A stretch of 64,000 nucleotides of DNA, from assembly GCA_933822405.4 (NCBI GenBank), contig CAKOGP040000890.1, positions 392,924-456,923 on the forward strand. The letters run 5' to 3'. The notes beneath the pieces were generated by a model. That model was given only the letters and a program-made list of their open reading frames with translations, did not search any database and had not been told where the DNA came from. Positions 22,065-32,300 of the stretch are shown piece after piece. Every line of letters begins with the position of its first letter. Positions within the stretch are counted from its first letter, which is position 1. The position numbers and the translations under genes were made by a program. Origin of the DNA: Cylindrotheca closterium (Eukaryota; Bacillariophyta; Bacillariophyceae; Bacillariales; Bacillariaceae).

Positions 22065-22589
22065 TCAGTTCGGCGCAGCACCTATGCCGTATGGACAAGT
22101 CGGACAGTCTAGCTTCCTTAGTGCCTGGAGCATGAATTCGGTCTCTCCTCCCATCACTAGTTTATTGCACTGCTGCTCAGACAGTGGGGGCTGGTTCAGC
22201 TGCTGAGAACCTTCCCGCCTCGAAGCTTCGGTTTTGCACCCAACCATAGCACGTCTTTTTTTTCCGGCTTCACTCTTTGGGTTGTTGTCGTAGAGACTTC
22301 CACCAGAAAAATCTCCAGAATTCATCCGATCAAAATTTCTTGCATTTGCTGAATAAGATGTCATAGCTCTACAGCTGGTAGGCGCAAAAGCAGCTCCAAA
22401 CAGTGTTAGACCTGCACACTCCAAGAACTTTCGTCTGTTCCTACTATCAGTACAAGAACCCTCGTTGGTGGGCAAGCTTGTTTGAGCAAAAGGTGACTCT
22501 TTTATTCCTGTTCTCAATTCAAAGGCATTCGAGTAGAGTTGACTCTGTGATAGAGTCCATAGAAATATCATGGATTGCAAGGACGGCAT
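22065..22589 (-). CDS. Plastid preprotein with twin-arginine thylakoid signal, unknown
   Basis: 174-aa single-exon product. The N-terminus is an ER-type signal (MIFLWTLSQSQLYSNAFEL) with Phe after NA, as in diatom plastid preproteins. At about residues 50-75 comes a second, Tat-style signal: RNRRKFLECAGLTLFGAAFA, ending near SCRAM. The pair RR followed by FL and a hydrophobic stretch predicts passage through the thylakoid Tat pathway to the lumen. The mature part is short, hydrophilic and Cys-containing (VGCK, KLDCPTCPYG) with no recognised domain. The hydrophobic part resembles that of the plastid preprotein at 24064. A lumenal photosystem-associated subunit is possible but unproven. Confidence 0.7.
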   Translation of the reverse strand: MPSLQSMIFLWTLSQSQLYSNAFELRTGIKESPFAQTSLPTNEGSCTDSRNRRKFLECAGLTLFGAAFAPTSCRAMTSYSANARNFDRMNSGDFSGGSLYDNNPKSEAGKKRRAMVGCKTEASRREGSQQLNQPPLSEQQCNKLVMGGETEFMLQALRKLDCPTCPYGIGAAPN

Positions 22590-22812
22590 CTTTCTTCACT
22601 TTGGGAGTCACTTTCAAGTTGTTGTTGAAGATGTGACATCTTTCAATTTTGTGATCCTTCACGTTCACGTGACGTCATCCGCACATCGTCTGTCAGCAAT
22701 CACCCACTCAATATAACCTCTCATCCAAAACTTGCGTCAAAGAACACAACGACGAAAGACAACAAAGGGTACAACTGCAACAACAAAAACAAAAACAACA
22801 ACAACAACAATA

Positions 22813-23071
22813 ATGGCTACTGAAGAACCTTGGACTCCCGTTGAATACGCTATCAACGGTCTCAAGGTACGAATAGACACTTGAGAAACTGAAACCCGCA
22901 AGCTGAAATCGCTGATTTACTTTTCGTCTTTCCACAACTCAGCTGGTATTTGCCATTTCGCCTTTGTTGGTCTTGGGTTATGTCTTGCTTTCTGCATTTG
23001 AGTCGGAAGAGGCCGAAATGAAGAAGAGAAGCAAGAAGTCTGATTTTAACTTGGAAGGCCACGGCGAATAA
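22813..23071 (+). CDS. 60-residue single-span membrane protein split by an intron
   Basis: Exons 22813-22866 and 22943-23071, joined in phase 0 over a 76-nt GT-AG intron, encode 60 aa. The protein opens MATEEPWTPVEYAINGLK, has one hydrophobic helix (LVFAISPLLVLGYVLLSAF) and ends in a charged tail rich in Glu and Lys. It has no cleavable signal or plastid leader, so it is probably tail- or signal-anchored in an endomembrane or the mitochondrion. The ATG sits in good context after a CAA/AAC-rich leader typical of a strongly translated mRNA. Size and topology recall small accessory subunits of membrane complexes, but I cannot name it. The gene is missed by ORF-length filters. Confidence 0.62.
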
Positions 23072-24063
23072 ACAAGTCTTTTTTCAGTCAGCTGAGGTGT
23101 TTGTTCTTGGTATTCGACCCTTCTTTGCCAGCTGCGGTCTCAGGGTCATTCACTAGGGAGGGATGACGTTAAAGCAATTTTTACTTGATCAAAGTTTCTA
23201 GTTGCTAGTAGGAGAAGGATTTATTCGAACGATAGTCGACGTTTCGTCCTATGGGCCGTATTGTGATTTGCCCCTGGAACATTGTTATGATCAAAGGCTG
23301 GCGTACCCAGTGGGGTGCATATGAATGTCTAGGATGGAACGCAGAATTTGGAGATTGTCTTGACTCTTCATGGCAATGGGATGTGCCGAGGACGTTCAGA
23401 ACTTGTTTCTTGCGAGAACCCCTGAGCCACGTGTCTTGATTACTCCTACTGTGCAATCATTCCTCCATAATATTAGGCTCTTGCGTGGAACGATTGCACC
23501 GCACTTTTTATCCATTCAACCTTGGATGCATACTTATTAAAGAAGGTCAAGGGGCTGACACTTCAATGGTGGCACGAACGAATTCTTCTTCAACCAGGGG
23601 GCAAACACATCTTCTTTTGTCTCTGAGAGCACATCCGTGGCTGCAACATCTCGCTTTGTCTTCATGCTTGACAATCGCACAGTATTGACCTGAGCATCGT
23701 TCCCAAAAGCGCTTTCGTCTCCATTTTCGTGTTTACGGTCTCCCTCATACGCGCGACGACGCCGCATTCCATATCCAGGTTACTTTTTTGAAGATCTTTT
23801 TATGTACCTGTGAGATGTCATGTCAAGAAACATCCGTCATAAAAGATTTGTTCAACGACGTAGGTAGGTATCCCCCATGTTGTGAATATCTTTCGCGACT
23901 TGGCGACGGGCATGAACGATGGTCCAACTCAAACCAACCAGAGTCTCTAAGAGGTGCATGTGTTGTATTGATCTATGATTTTTTGTTTCGCTGTTTCTTC
24001 TTGAGAAATTCATATCTGACAATCATTACGGTCTTTGCATCACAGAATAATCAGATTACCAAG
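23072..24063. other. Intergenic region with one weak ORF candidate
   Basis: It separates the 60-residue protein from the plastid preprotein at 24064. Apart from the candidate at 23537-23767 nothing is visible. The last 100 bases should hold the promoter and leader of the preprotein gene. Confidence 0.5.
23537..23767 (-). CDS. Candidate small hypothetical protein
   Basis: An ATG-started frame of 76 codons, highly charged, opening MRRRRAYEGDRKHENGDE and ending PPLKCQPLDLL. It has no domain, signal or membrane segment. It could also be the last exon of a gene spliced from further upstream. Only the continuous frame and balanced composition support it. Confidence 0.25.
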   Translation of the reverse strand: MRRRRAYEGDRKHENGDESAFGNDAQVNTVRLSSMKTKRDVAATDVLSETKEDVFAPWLKKNSFVPPLKCQPLDLL

Positions 24064-24480
24064 ATGAAGCTTTCCGCAGTTGTCACCCTTTGCATCCTCG
24101 CAGTCTCTTCTGCCTTTGCACCTGCACCAAGCGCGCAAACCAGCAAGGTCGTTATGAACGCCGAACAATCCAGAATGGAATTCCTTTCCGCTGCCGGACT
24201 TGCAGTCTTTGGTGCTGCTATTGCCCCTGGTGTTGCCGGAGCAATGGACCAAGAAAATGTCAATGACCCCACTGAGGTCTGGGAGACTGGAAAGCCAAGC
24301 GCTGATGCCAAGAGTGCAAGGGCTGCCCGTTATGCCACTGCCCGCACCCAAATGACCTCCAACTTTCCCCCAATCAAGCGCACCACCCTTGAAAGAAAGA
24401 GCCCTGTCACCAGATTGGATATCAACGCTCCTGACTTCACTGCTTACAAAAAGACTTACCCCGGACTTTTCCGTGAGTAA
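24064..24480 (+). CDS. Plastid/thylakoid preprotein, small mature domain, unknown
   Basis: 138 aa. The start at 24064 gives a signal peptide ending VSSAFAP, a canonical diatom plastid junction; the longer in-frame reading upstream is not needed. Residues about 38-60 form a second hydrophobic signal (MEFLSAAGLAVFGAAIAPG) ending in AGAM, suggesting transfer across the thylakoid membrane. A lone Arg (QSRMEF) stands where a Tat signal would have two, so a Sec-like or atypical Tat route is possible. The mature part (~78 aa) is soluble, rich in Ala, Arg, Thr and Pro, and closes with YKKTYPGLFRE. It is reminiscent of short lumenal photosystem subunits of red-lineage algae; I cannot assign it. Codon use looks strongly biased, as in the FCP genes. 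Confidence 0.75.
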   Translation: MKLSAVVTLCILAVSSAFAPAPSAQTSKVVMNAEQSRMEFLSAAGLAVFGAAIAPGVAGAMDQENVNDPTEVWETGKPSADAKSARAARYATARTQMTSNFPPIKRTTLERKSPVTRLDINAPDFTAYKKTYPGLFRE

Positions 24481-24789
24481 GCGTTTGATCTATGGCATTC
24501 GTTGGCAATGATGTTCGGACACGTGCGCAATGTGCTTAGTTCAATACTGAATACATTACTTCTGCAACGCTGAGAACACGACTAAATAATTCTGCTAGTA
24601 AGCTACATTCTTTAGCGATGGTTGAATGTTTATGACTGTACCAGGCAATTGCTCTTTATAATGAATTCTATATGTGCATCGGAACAACTGCCGTAGATAC
24701 ATCCCTTGCACTTTTTGAAAAACAGGAGAACACACATTACCTGCGATGTTTCTCCTGTTTCATCCGTTTACCCCGTTTACGAGCTTCTG
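24481..24789. other. Convergent 3' intergenic region
   Basis: 3' flanks of the two neighbouring genes. Nothing recognisable. Confidence 0.5.
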
Positions 24790-25339
24790 TCACATGCCAT
24801 ATTTCGAAAGGTCTCCATAATGGCAAGGATGGATCAATTCAGATGTAGCTTGACAAACGTACATTTTGTCATCTTCCAGAACGTTCTTCCAATCCCATCT
24901 TTTTTAAAAGCGATAGTGAGCAAACAAATTTTCTTGTTTTCGTCATCGCAGAAAGATGGACTTACCCTTCGGAAGCAAACTCAATTGTGTTTCTTGTTGC
25001 ATTCTCGTGGATCTCAATCGCACTGGACCAAAGCCTTGCCCTTTCTGTTTGGCTATATTCATGCCGCATCGGAATTGGCAAGACTTCAACTTTCTCATCG
25101 AAAGAAAGTCGCTTTCTCTTTTTCTTGATTCTTTTCTTCGCACTTTCCTCAGCGCTCTCCTCATCACTTTTCATCCCCGACAATGATGTATCCGAATTCC
25201 TGCGGAAGTTTTCGTTCGGCGGAAGCATATGTGTGGACAAACCAACATCCTGAGACGACTTCTTGGCGGATTCCTCCTTGTTAAAATCTGATACTGGGTG
25301 GGATCCTGACTCGAATTCAACAGCGCCAAAAGCTGTCAT
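24790..25339 (-). CDS. Basic nuclear-looking protein with a GWDWKNVLED motif
   Basis: Exons 25339-24966 and 24898-24790 (67-nt intron) give 160 aa. The ATG at 25339 is fixed by in-frame stops shortly upstream. The first ~75 residues are acidic/Ser-rich and disordered and end in a bipartite-like basic cluster (KKRIKKKRKR). A compact conserved-looking block follows: SFDEKVEVLPIPMRHEYS, then ERARLWSSAIEIHENATRN, then across the splice EGWDWKNVLEDDKMYVC and ELIHPCHY. The splice restores this block, which is the main support for the second exon. I recall similar blocks in unnamed algal proteins but cannot name a family. A nuclear location is inferred from the basic cluster only. Confidence 0.6.
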
Positions 25340-25743
25340 CTCTATGAATGCCACTTGGTATTATCAGAGTAGAGTGCAAGCTCTACAACAGAAAATACAC
25401 GATGCCCGTCCGAACAGTTGCTTCGTGCAAAAAGAATGTTTCGGTGTCAAGAAAATAGAAAATAGCGGCGATGACGTTATTAGCGATTTCTAGTCGGATG
25501 AGTCACATCATATCGCAGAAAGGCAGTCAGTGCAGTCTAGCGATAGTGTACTTACTCAAAAACTGACACCTACAGTACAGTATCAGATTCAGATGGATCA
25601 TCGCTGCCTCTCGATGTACGCATGTAATACCATCTCTCTACCATTATAGAATAAGTATGCGATCAAAACATGTTGAAAATGATGCTGAAGCTAGATTTTA
25701 GCATTCTAAATTATTGGTAACAGAAGTCGTGGACATCATGGTT
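25340..25743. other. Intergenic region
   Basis: It lies upstream of the basic protein and downstream of the MAP65 gene. No gene or structure is seen. Confidence 0.5.
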
Positions 25744-27525
25744 TTAGACCAGTGCATTCTTCTTGCTCGCAAGTGGTTGTCGTCTGGTTGTAGTTCTAGG
25801 TCTGGATTGCTGAGCTGACGCTTTAGTAGTAACTTTTGCCTTCGAGCTACCAGCCTTATTTTCGTCCCCCTGTTGACCTTGTTTCTTTTTCCTCTTGTTC
25901 TGCATTTCCTCTTCCTTGTGTCGCTGCCACTCGTCATTTTGAGCCTTGATCACATTAACATAGATTTCTCCCTGGTACTGGAAGTCTTCTTTGTTTCTCT
26001 CTTTCCATTCCGAGAGCTTTTCAGTCAAAAGTTTTGTTAGCTTAGGAAGCTCTTTCTTGATTCGTCGTGCCATCTTCTCCTCTTCCATCAGCTGCTTTGC
26101 CATTGCTGCCCCACGCTGATTCAATCTACTAGAATCCTTCTGTAGCTCTTCGTACTCTGATCGCTGGCGAAGGATGTCTTCTCGCCGCTCAATGAGTTGT
26201 AGTATTGGTTTCATGTGCTCAAATCTTTCCTGGAGAATATGAAGGTACTCTTCATGCGCCTCGAGTAACTCGTTGTCATAGAGCTCTTGATCAATGACAT
26301 CGATTCCATCAAACTCTTCTTTCGTGGTTGCGGTTGCGTTCGTCTCTTGCCATAATTGATAGATAGATTCGCGAGCCTCTTCGATGAGAGAGCCAAGCAT
26401 TTCGTTTTTTAGTTGCTTCAGTCTCTTTAATTCACCTTCCCCCTTTCTAATTGTATCCATACCGAGGCCTTTGACACTCTCAGAAAATGATTTCTGTTCG
26501 TCTTCTGGGATACGCAACTGTTCCCACAGCATAGCAATTTCTGCTCCCATCTCTTGCAATTTAGTCTTTCGACTCTTCTTCTCCTTTTGTAGTTCAGCTA
26601 CTCTTTCAGTCAAACGTTCAAGGGCGCTGATACTGATCCCTGTACAGCTCTCTGTTTCGAATTTTGATGACATGATGAAACTGGAGTCCTTCGAGCGAGC
26701 AAGGCTACCAGCGATTTGTCGATCAAGAGTAGAATCACTAGCTTGAGCATCAATTGCAAGATCACTCATTAGATGCTGGCAATCTCGCAGAAGTTGAATG
26801 ATGGTAGAGGTTCTGTTCGTAACCTCATGTTTCATCTCTTCAACTTTTAAGTGGAATTCTCCTCTGCGGCTTTGTGTCAAGTCTGTCTCGATGTCATCCC
26901 ACTTCGATTCAAGATCAAGGCCCAAGGCTAAATGAGATTCAATCAACTGCTCTTGACATTCTCTCATATCTGCCTTTGCAACTTCCACATCTGCTCTGAG
27001 TCCATCGAGTGTAACTTGAAGGGTTTCAAGTTCATTGATGAGTGTCATCTCGTGATTGTCTTCAACCAATCTCGGGTCGATTGGTGTCTTCAAAGCTTCT
27101 CCAATAGCCTTTAGTTCTTTCTTTGCCTCGGAAATTTCTTGACGGAAAGTCTCTACCACTCCGAGCTCTTGCGAGATTGTTTGATCGCATTGATCTCGAA
27201 AACTCATCAGCAATTCTTTGAGCTGAGTAGCTCTGTCCTGTGGACTGTAGCCAACTTGATCCCATATTTCTTCCAGCTGATGCGCTGTCGAAGATGCAAG
27301 TGCATTCAAGGTTTCTGTGATTGTTCGAGAAGGAGAGAGCAAGACATGGCTTCCTCTAGGAGTTCCACTCGGTGTGAACACTGGTTGTACCGGAGTTATT
27401 GCTGACAAATAACTGCGATTGTTCTTGTTTATTGTGCTGGGAGTCTTCAGTCGCATACCTTCGAGTAATTGAGACCGAGACTCTGCACTGGGTGACTGGA
27501 ATGGTAAGCGTGAAGGAGATGCCAT
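25744..27525 (-). CDS. MAP65/ASE1/PRC1-family microtubule bundler
   Basis: Single exon, 593 aa from the ATG at 27525 (MASPSRLPF); an in-frame TTG at 27603 is not a normal start. The protein is almost entirely coiled coil. It carries the family hallmarks of LW-P repeats, IAMLWEQLRIPEDE at about residue 325 and ESIYQLWQET at about 385, followed by ERFEHMKPILQLIERRED. This is the spectrin-like microtubule-binding core of MAP65/Ase1. The C-terminus is Lys/Arg-rich and disordered, as in PRC1, where it strengthens microtubule binding. The N-terminal ~60 residues contain several SP and TP sites that could be CDK targets. Family function: crosslinking antiparallel microtubules in the spindle midzone and at cytokinesis. 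It diverges from the ZNF706-like gene, 250 bp between starts. Confidence 0.88.
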   Translation of the reverse strand: MASPSRLPFQSPSAESRSQLLEGMRLKTPSTINKNNRSYLSAITPVQPVFTPSGTPRGSHVLLSPSRTITETLNALASSTAHQLEEIWDQVGYSPQDRATQLKELLMSFRDQCDQTISQELGVVETFRQEISEAKKELKAIGEALKTPIDPRLVEDNHEMTLINELETLQVTLDGLRADVEVAKADMRECQEQLIESHLALGLDLESKWDDIETDLTQSRRGEFHLKVEEMKHEVTNRTSTIIQLLRDCQHLMSDLAIDAQASDSTLDRQIAGSLARSKDSSFIMSSKFETESCTGISISALERLTERVAELQKEKKSRKTKLQEMGAEIAMLWEQLRIPEDEQKSFSESVKGLGMDTIRKGEGELKRLKQLKNEMLGSLIEEARESIYQLWQETNATATTKEEFDGIDVIDQELYDNELLEAHEEYLHILQERFEHMKPILQLIERREDILRQRSEYEELQKDSSRLNQRGAAMAKQLMEEEKMARRIKKELPKLTKLLTEKLSEWKERNKEDFQYQGEIYVNVIKAQNDEWQRHKEEEMQNKRKKKQGQQGDENKAGSSKAKVTTKASAQQSRPRTTTRRQPLASKKNALV

Positions 27526-27775
27526 GGTTTTGGTTTGATGATCCTGGATGATGGATTGGGACAAAGCCTGAAAACTGCAGTAACCACGACAGGATAACGA
27601 CAAATTTGAAATGTGACAAAAAAACGGTCACTTGGTCGCGTCCTGTCGTCGTACGTGTACGCCAAAGGAATCAAGAATTCCTGCCACGAAAAAAGTTGTG
27701 AATCATTGGTTGCCATCACCATGAACTGAGAAAAGACAATAATTCATTTCACGACGAGCTAACGAACGAAGAAAC
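27526..27775. promoter_or_regulatory. Bidirectional promoter region MAP65 / ZNF706-like
   Basis: 250 bp between divergent start codons must carry both promoters and both 5' leaders. No specific box can be assigned with confidence. Confidence 0.4.
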
Positions 27776-28195
27776 ATGGGGAAAGGATCCAACGTGCAAA
27801 AGGCTCAGCAAGCCAGGGAGCGGAATCAAAAGAAGATGGGAAAATCTGATGAAGAAAGAAAAGCAGCTTCTGACAAGGCCAAGAAAGACGCTGCAGCCAA
27901 AATGTGTCTAATCTGCAAGCAGACGTTCATGGTCAATGCTCGACCACCATTGCTTTACCAACACCTCGTTGCCAAACATCCAGACATGGTTGATGACCCG
28001 GCGAAGTGGGTGCAGGCCCTTCCTGATCTAGCTGGCTTTGATCCGAACGATCCAAAGGGCGAAAAGGCAGCCGCGAAGGCGAAACAAGATGAAGCTGCCG
28101 CCAAGAAAAAGCAGGCAAAGAAAAAGAACGATGCCGGCTTGGACGATCTATTGAGTGCTGGCCTTACTGTGACTAAGAAGAAAGGAAAGAAATGA
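27776..28195 (+). CDS. ZNF706-like small C2H2 zinc-finger protein
   Basis: 139 aa, single exon. The N-terminus GKGSNVQKAQQARERNQKK is the SERF/4F5-type basic segment. One C2H2 finger lies at about residues 43-66 (CLICKQTF ... HLVAKHP). This order (4F5 segment then a single finger with an HLxxKHP end) is that of ZNF706 and the plant At2g23090-like proteins. The C-terminal third is Ala/Lys-rich, longer than in animal ZNF706, and ends with a Lys cluster. Family members are small nucleic-acid-associated proteins with poorly known roles. No introns. Confidence 0.85.
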   Translation: MGKGSNVQKAQQARERNQKKMGKSDEERKAASDKAKKDAAAKMCLICKQTFMVNARPPLLYQHLVAKHPDMVDDPAKWVQALPDLAGFDPNDPKGEKAAAKAKQDEAAAKKKQAKKKNDAGLDDLLSAGLTVTKKKGKK

Positions 28196-28600
28196 GATTA
28201 CTGTGATGTTTTAATGTATCGATGCAAACTATTAGGAAAACAAGATTATTCTGTAGTTATTATTCTTTCAACAATGCGTTGGGATATTCTGCCTCTCGAA
28301 AGATGATTGGAATGCTACTTTCCATATCCATTCCAAGTGCGCAAACTCGTCTAGTCTATCTATTTTCAATCTGTCTTTTTAAACAATCTACAGTAGCAGG
28401 TCCTCCCTCCCCTCCAAAAAATTGCATTGGCGGTGGCGGGTTTCACTCCATTTCACAACGTCATCGTCCCAAGTATTGCACCCCCTTTGTTTTGCACCCA
28501 AACCCCAATAGAATGACAACAGAACACAAAAGTATAATACCGGGATATCGTAAATCATATCCAAAAGATACTGTACCCCACCCCGATCAATCAAAGAAAC
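28196..28600. other. Intergenic region
   Basis: Promoter and leader of the next small gene. A purine/pyrimidine-skewed stretch near 28400-28440 is the only compositional oddity. No gene is seen. Confidence 0.5.
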
Positions 28601-28936
28601 ATGGATTCCTTAGATGATTTCCTGGAAACCCTCAAGGTCGATTTGGAATCGGATGACGGGGATCATTCGATAAAATCAGGGTTAGACGAAGAAAACTTTG
28701 TCTCAAAGAAACGTCGGGAAACCTTCACTGATTCCATGCTCCGAGATGATGTAGTTCATGTTGTTCAATTTACATCGGCAGCCAGCGTTCAAAGCCAAAA
28801 TAGAAAACTAATGGTGATTGGACTGATACTTATCCTTAGTATCTCGGGTCTGTTTCGCTTTAGTAAAAGTGTGGTCCCCTTTTTCATGGAAGCTACATCA
28901 AAAGTAGAGGAAAAGCAGGCGGTTGGAAATCGATGA
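28601..28936 (+). CDS. Single-span membrane protein, hypothetical
   Basis: 111 aa from an ATG at 28601. The first ~70 residues are acidic and polar (MDSLDDFLETLKVDLESDDG) with a KKRRE basic cluster near residue 38. One hydrophobic helix follows (LMVIGLILILSISGLFRF), then a short lumenal or exterior tail. The layout suggests a signal-anchored protein with its N-terminus in the cytosol. No family recognised; the acidic N-terminus with intact frame and ATG supports a real gene. Confidence 0.5.
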   Translation: MDSLDDFLETLKVDLESDDGDHSIKSGLDEENFVSKKRRETFTDSMLRDDVVHVVQFTSAASVQSQNRKLMVIGLILILSISGLFRFSKSVVPFFMEATSKVEEKQAVGNR

Positions 28937-29357
28937 TGGCATCAGACTCCAGTCTTCAGCCAGTCTTCAGCCTTCGAGCACCAGCATGGTCGAAGTTGCA
29001 TTTATTGCACTCGCAAGCAGAATCATCCATTACCTTCGCAGACCACATTGGCCTTTGATTTATGACTTGCATTTCAAATACACGGAATCGTAACAAAGCT
29101 TTTCAATGGGATTGATTCGATTGTTGCAGCAAGAGAAATTCATATATCTACAGCATTGAATTGGAAGAAAATGACATATCTATTGAATTGGTCAAATGTA
29201 ATATATTTTCTCTTTAATCACTTATTAAAAGTCTATGAATATCAAGACATGAGGGATAGACTTGGACTCCCTTCAGAGTCAAACGATTACACTGGACACA
29301 TTTTGGAAGGTGCAGCCACCCTTTCTCTCTCCCTTGCGACATACCAACTTCTAAAGC
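28937..29357. other. Convergent 3' intergenic region
   Basis: AT-rich 3' flank between the single-span protein and the glucan synthase. A 69-codon frame at 29156 is not supported by composition. Confidence 0.5.
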
Positions 29358-32300
29358 TCACCTAGGAGGCATAGTGTCCGGTTGCGTAAACGAGAATCCT
29401 TGATTGGTGGAATGTGACACGGAACTTGTCGAAGTACCTTCTGTTGCCAAAGTTCCGGCAGTGCTGGCATCGCGTGAGAATTCTCCAGTATCGCCAAACG
29501 CCATACTGCTCCAGACATCCATGCCAGTCATACTGACCGAACGATCATACGAGCGACCTGACTGCTGGGGTCGACCAAGTTCAGGTTGTGGTTCTGGCGT
29601 CTCGGTAGGACTGGGAGGCTCTGCCACCACGAGAGCAGCGTTCCCCGAAGAAAAACCAGAACCGGTCAGCATTTGCTCTTGTCGCTGCACAACTCGTCGA
29701 AGTTCAGCAACTTGTTCAACCAAATCTTCGTTGCTCTCTCCACCACTAGACTCCTTTGTCTTTCGTGCGTATCGAAGAATATCACTGACAACAACGTTTG
29801 TGGACAATGCGTTATGGTATAACAACCAAGTCTGGATGTGTCCTGGTAGTTGCAATGCACCCAAGATAAAGAGAGGAAGGAAGATGATATGCGCGCATAC
29901 CACATCGTGGATGAAGTAAAAGAACTTCACAAACCTGTTTAAACCAAACAAGAGTCCCACCAAACAAATTGCCCCAACTCCATAGTAGGCTGCGATGGCA
30001 TAGCGCAGGTAATTGATATCTTCGATAAACAATGTAATAATTCCAACAAGTAAGCCAACGAAGATCAAGATTCCGATAGTTCTTCTCACTGGATATGGCA
30101 TCATCCTCTCGTTTTGATTGAAAACGTGGCCAAGGAGTAGAAGCAAGATGATAACCCACAACAATTTGCCAACAGGTATCGCAGGAGTGGATAGAGAAAC
30201 ATCGGTTCTGAAAAGGTCTGACTGACGGATTCCTTCCGCAACCAACCAGAAGAGCACAGCTTTGGTACAATATAACATTTTTGAAGCAAACGCCATTTTC
30301 TTGAAGTGCGCGTTCTCTTCGTTCCACCACATCGACCAACTCTTTGATGCGCCACCAGAACTGCATTGCATCCATCTCAACCAAAGAACGTAGTCGTTGG
30401 AGCAAACATTCCAGTCGAAAGTCAATGGGTTGAACCAGAATGGGCTTGCCAAGAAAGAAACAGACGCAAGCCACAGTGACCAAGTTCGACCGAAGTATTG
30501 GGCAGCATCTGTGTTCAAGCCCATCAGAATCAAGCCAGCTCCAAGTTCAATACCCAAGTACAGATGACTCGAGGCGAAGAAGCGGAACTGTTCGTCCATT
30601 GCAGTGTGTTGAGTCACGAAACCACGTCCAGTTGCACGATACTTCGCACCACCAACAAGAATGGTTTGTGCCATGTAGTTTGCCTTTGTCTGAATGTGGA
30701 ACATAAAATGAAGGGGTCCGCCAGTCGCAAAAACCATGAAGATCTCTTGTAAACTGGCGAGCCAGCCTCTTTCAACTCCAAGAGTTGCAAAAAGAGGAAT
30801 CGTTTGCAGAAGACCAAGCCCTCCAAGCATCATCTGGATTGTACCCATGGGTGTGATTATACGGTCACCGATTTTTTCGAGATTGAAGAGTGCAAGGACA
30901 GCCATCAAATAAACAACGATATAGACAGTCAAGATGGTCAAAACGTTGGAGAAGTAATGACCAATACCACCATAGTAGAAAGATAGAAGACGGCAAAAGT
31001 CCAATCGGTGACACATTCGATAGACATCACGCGACAAACTCTGCTCTCCAGCTCCTTGACTTAACTTGGCTTCGAACTTGTAGATTTGACTCATACCAAC
31101 ATCACGACCCTTTCCAACCTGAAGATATTCTTTGAAACCAACCGATCCGCCACGAATGACATTATTGTATCCAGCAAAAATATCTTCGGAGAGGTTGATA
31201 CCTTTGGAACTCTTGCTGATACCACCACGGGTGATGAAGAAGAGTTTGTCAAACAAATCAGGATGACCGTAGTGAAGACGAATGTGCAGTGGCCTGGTGA
31301 GCACACGCTGACCAAGGGTGACAAAGGAAGTTTCTTGGAGTGCCATATAATTCGCAAGCGAGCTCACACTTCCAGTGAAGATATGTTCTCTCAAACCAAG
31401 AATTGTTGTTGGCAGTGGTCCTTCACGCTTAGCGAATTCTTGGAGACAGTTTCTCATCTTCAATGCTTCCTCAAAGTAGCCTTCCTGGTTCATGTCGATG
31501 GTTTGCAGAAATTCGCCACGGGTGAAAATCATGGCGTGATTCTGATTCTCTGGCTTTCCTTCGCCAATCACTGGGTTTCCTGGTAGACGAACTCTGTAAA
31601 TCTCTTGGACACTGCCTCTGCCATCACTCTTTACCAAACAAGAATAGCACACGGAAGCACCAGACCTGTTGATACGAATGGTATCAATGTATGCTACGCG
31701 CAAGTGTGGGTATCGATGCATCAATGCGTCAATGTCGTCGGCCTTTGAATCTTGATTTCGTTTCATTTGTCCATATACCTGACAAGAGACAATGTATCCA
31801 AACTTTTCACCCAATAGATCATTCGTGGTGTCTTCGTCGAGACGCTCCATATTTGCAAGCAGTCGCAGTGCCTTCTCGTAGTACATCATTCCATTCACAG
31901 TTCGGCTAAGAGTCTGTGCGCGGATACTCGCCCATCTTCTAGTCTCTTCGGCATATTTCTTAGTCCACAACTTCTCTTCGTCTTGAATGTCAAGTCTTTC
32001 CAAGAAATTATTCCAGTCATCTCGGTACAGTGTTTGTAGATACAGCAATGTTGAGACACCAAGTGCATCTGTCCGTTGGTCCAAGTCTGATTTACTGTAG
32101 CTCACAGGTTCGGAATAGTAAGGTGTCAAAACGTTCCAAGAAAACATGTCGTGAATCGAAGGAGCATCGGGCATATCCATAAACAGCGAGTTGACAAAGA
32201 AGGTCAATCGTCTGCGGGCTTCCTTCGACTTTGGCTCGGCATCGTCTGGATGCATGCACAATAGACCGTCGAGCTTCTTCAAGACAGCCTTGAAGTTCGA

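Noticed and set aside
29404..31586. Several plus-strand frames of 80-171 codons across the glucan synthase
   Set aside because: Antisense shadows of a clearly conserved coding exon.
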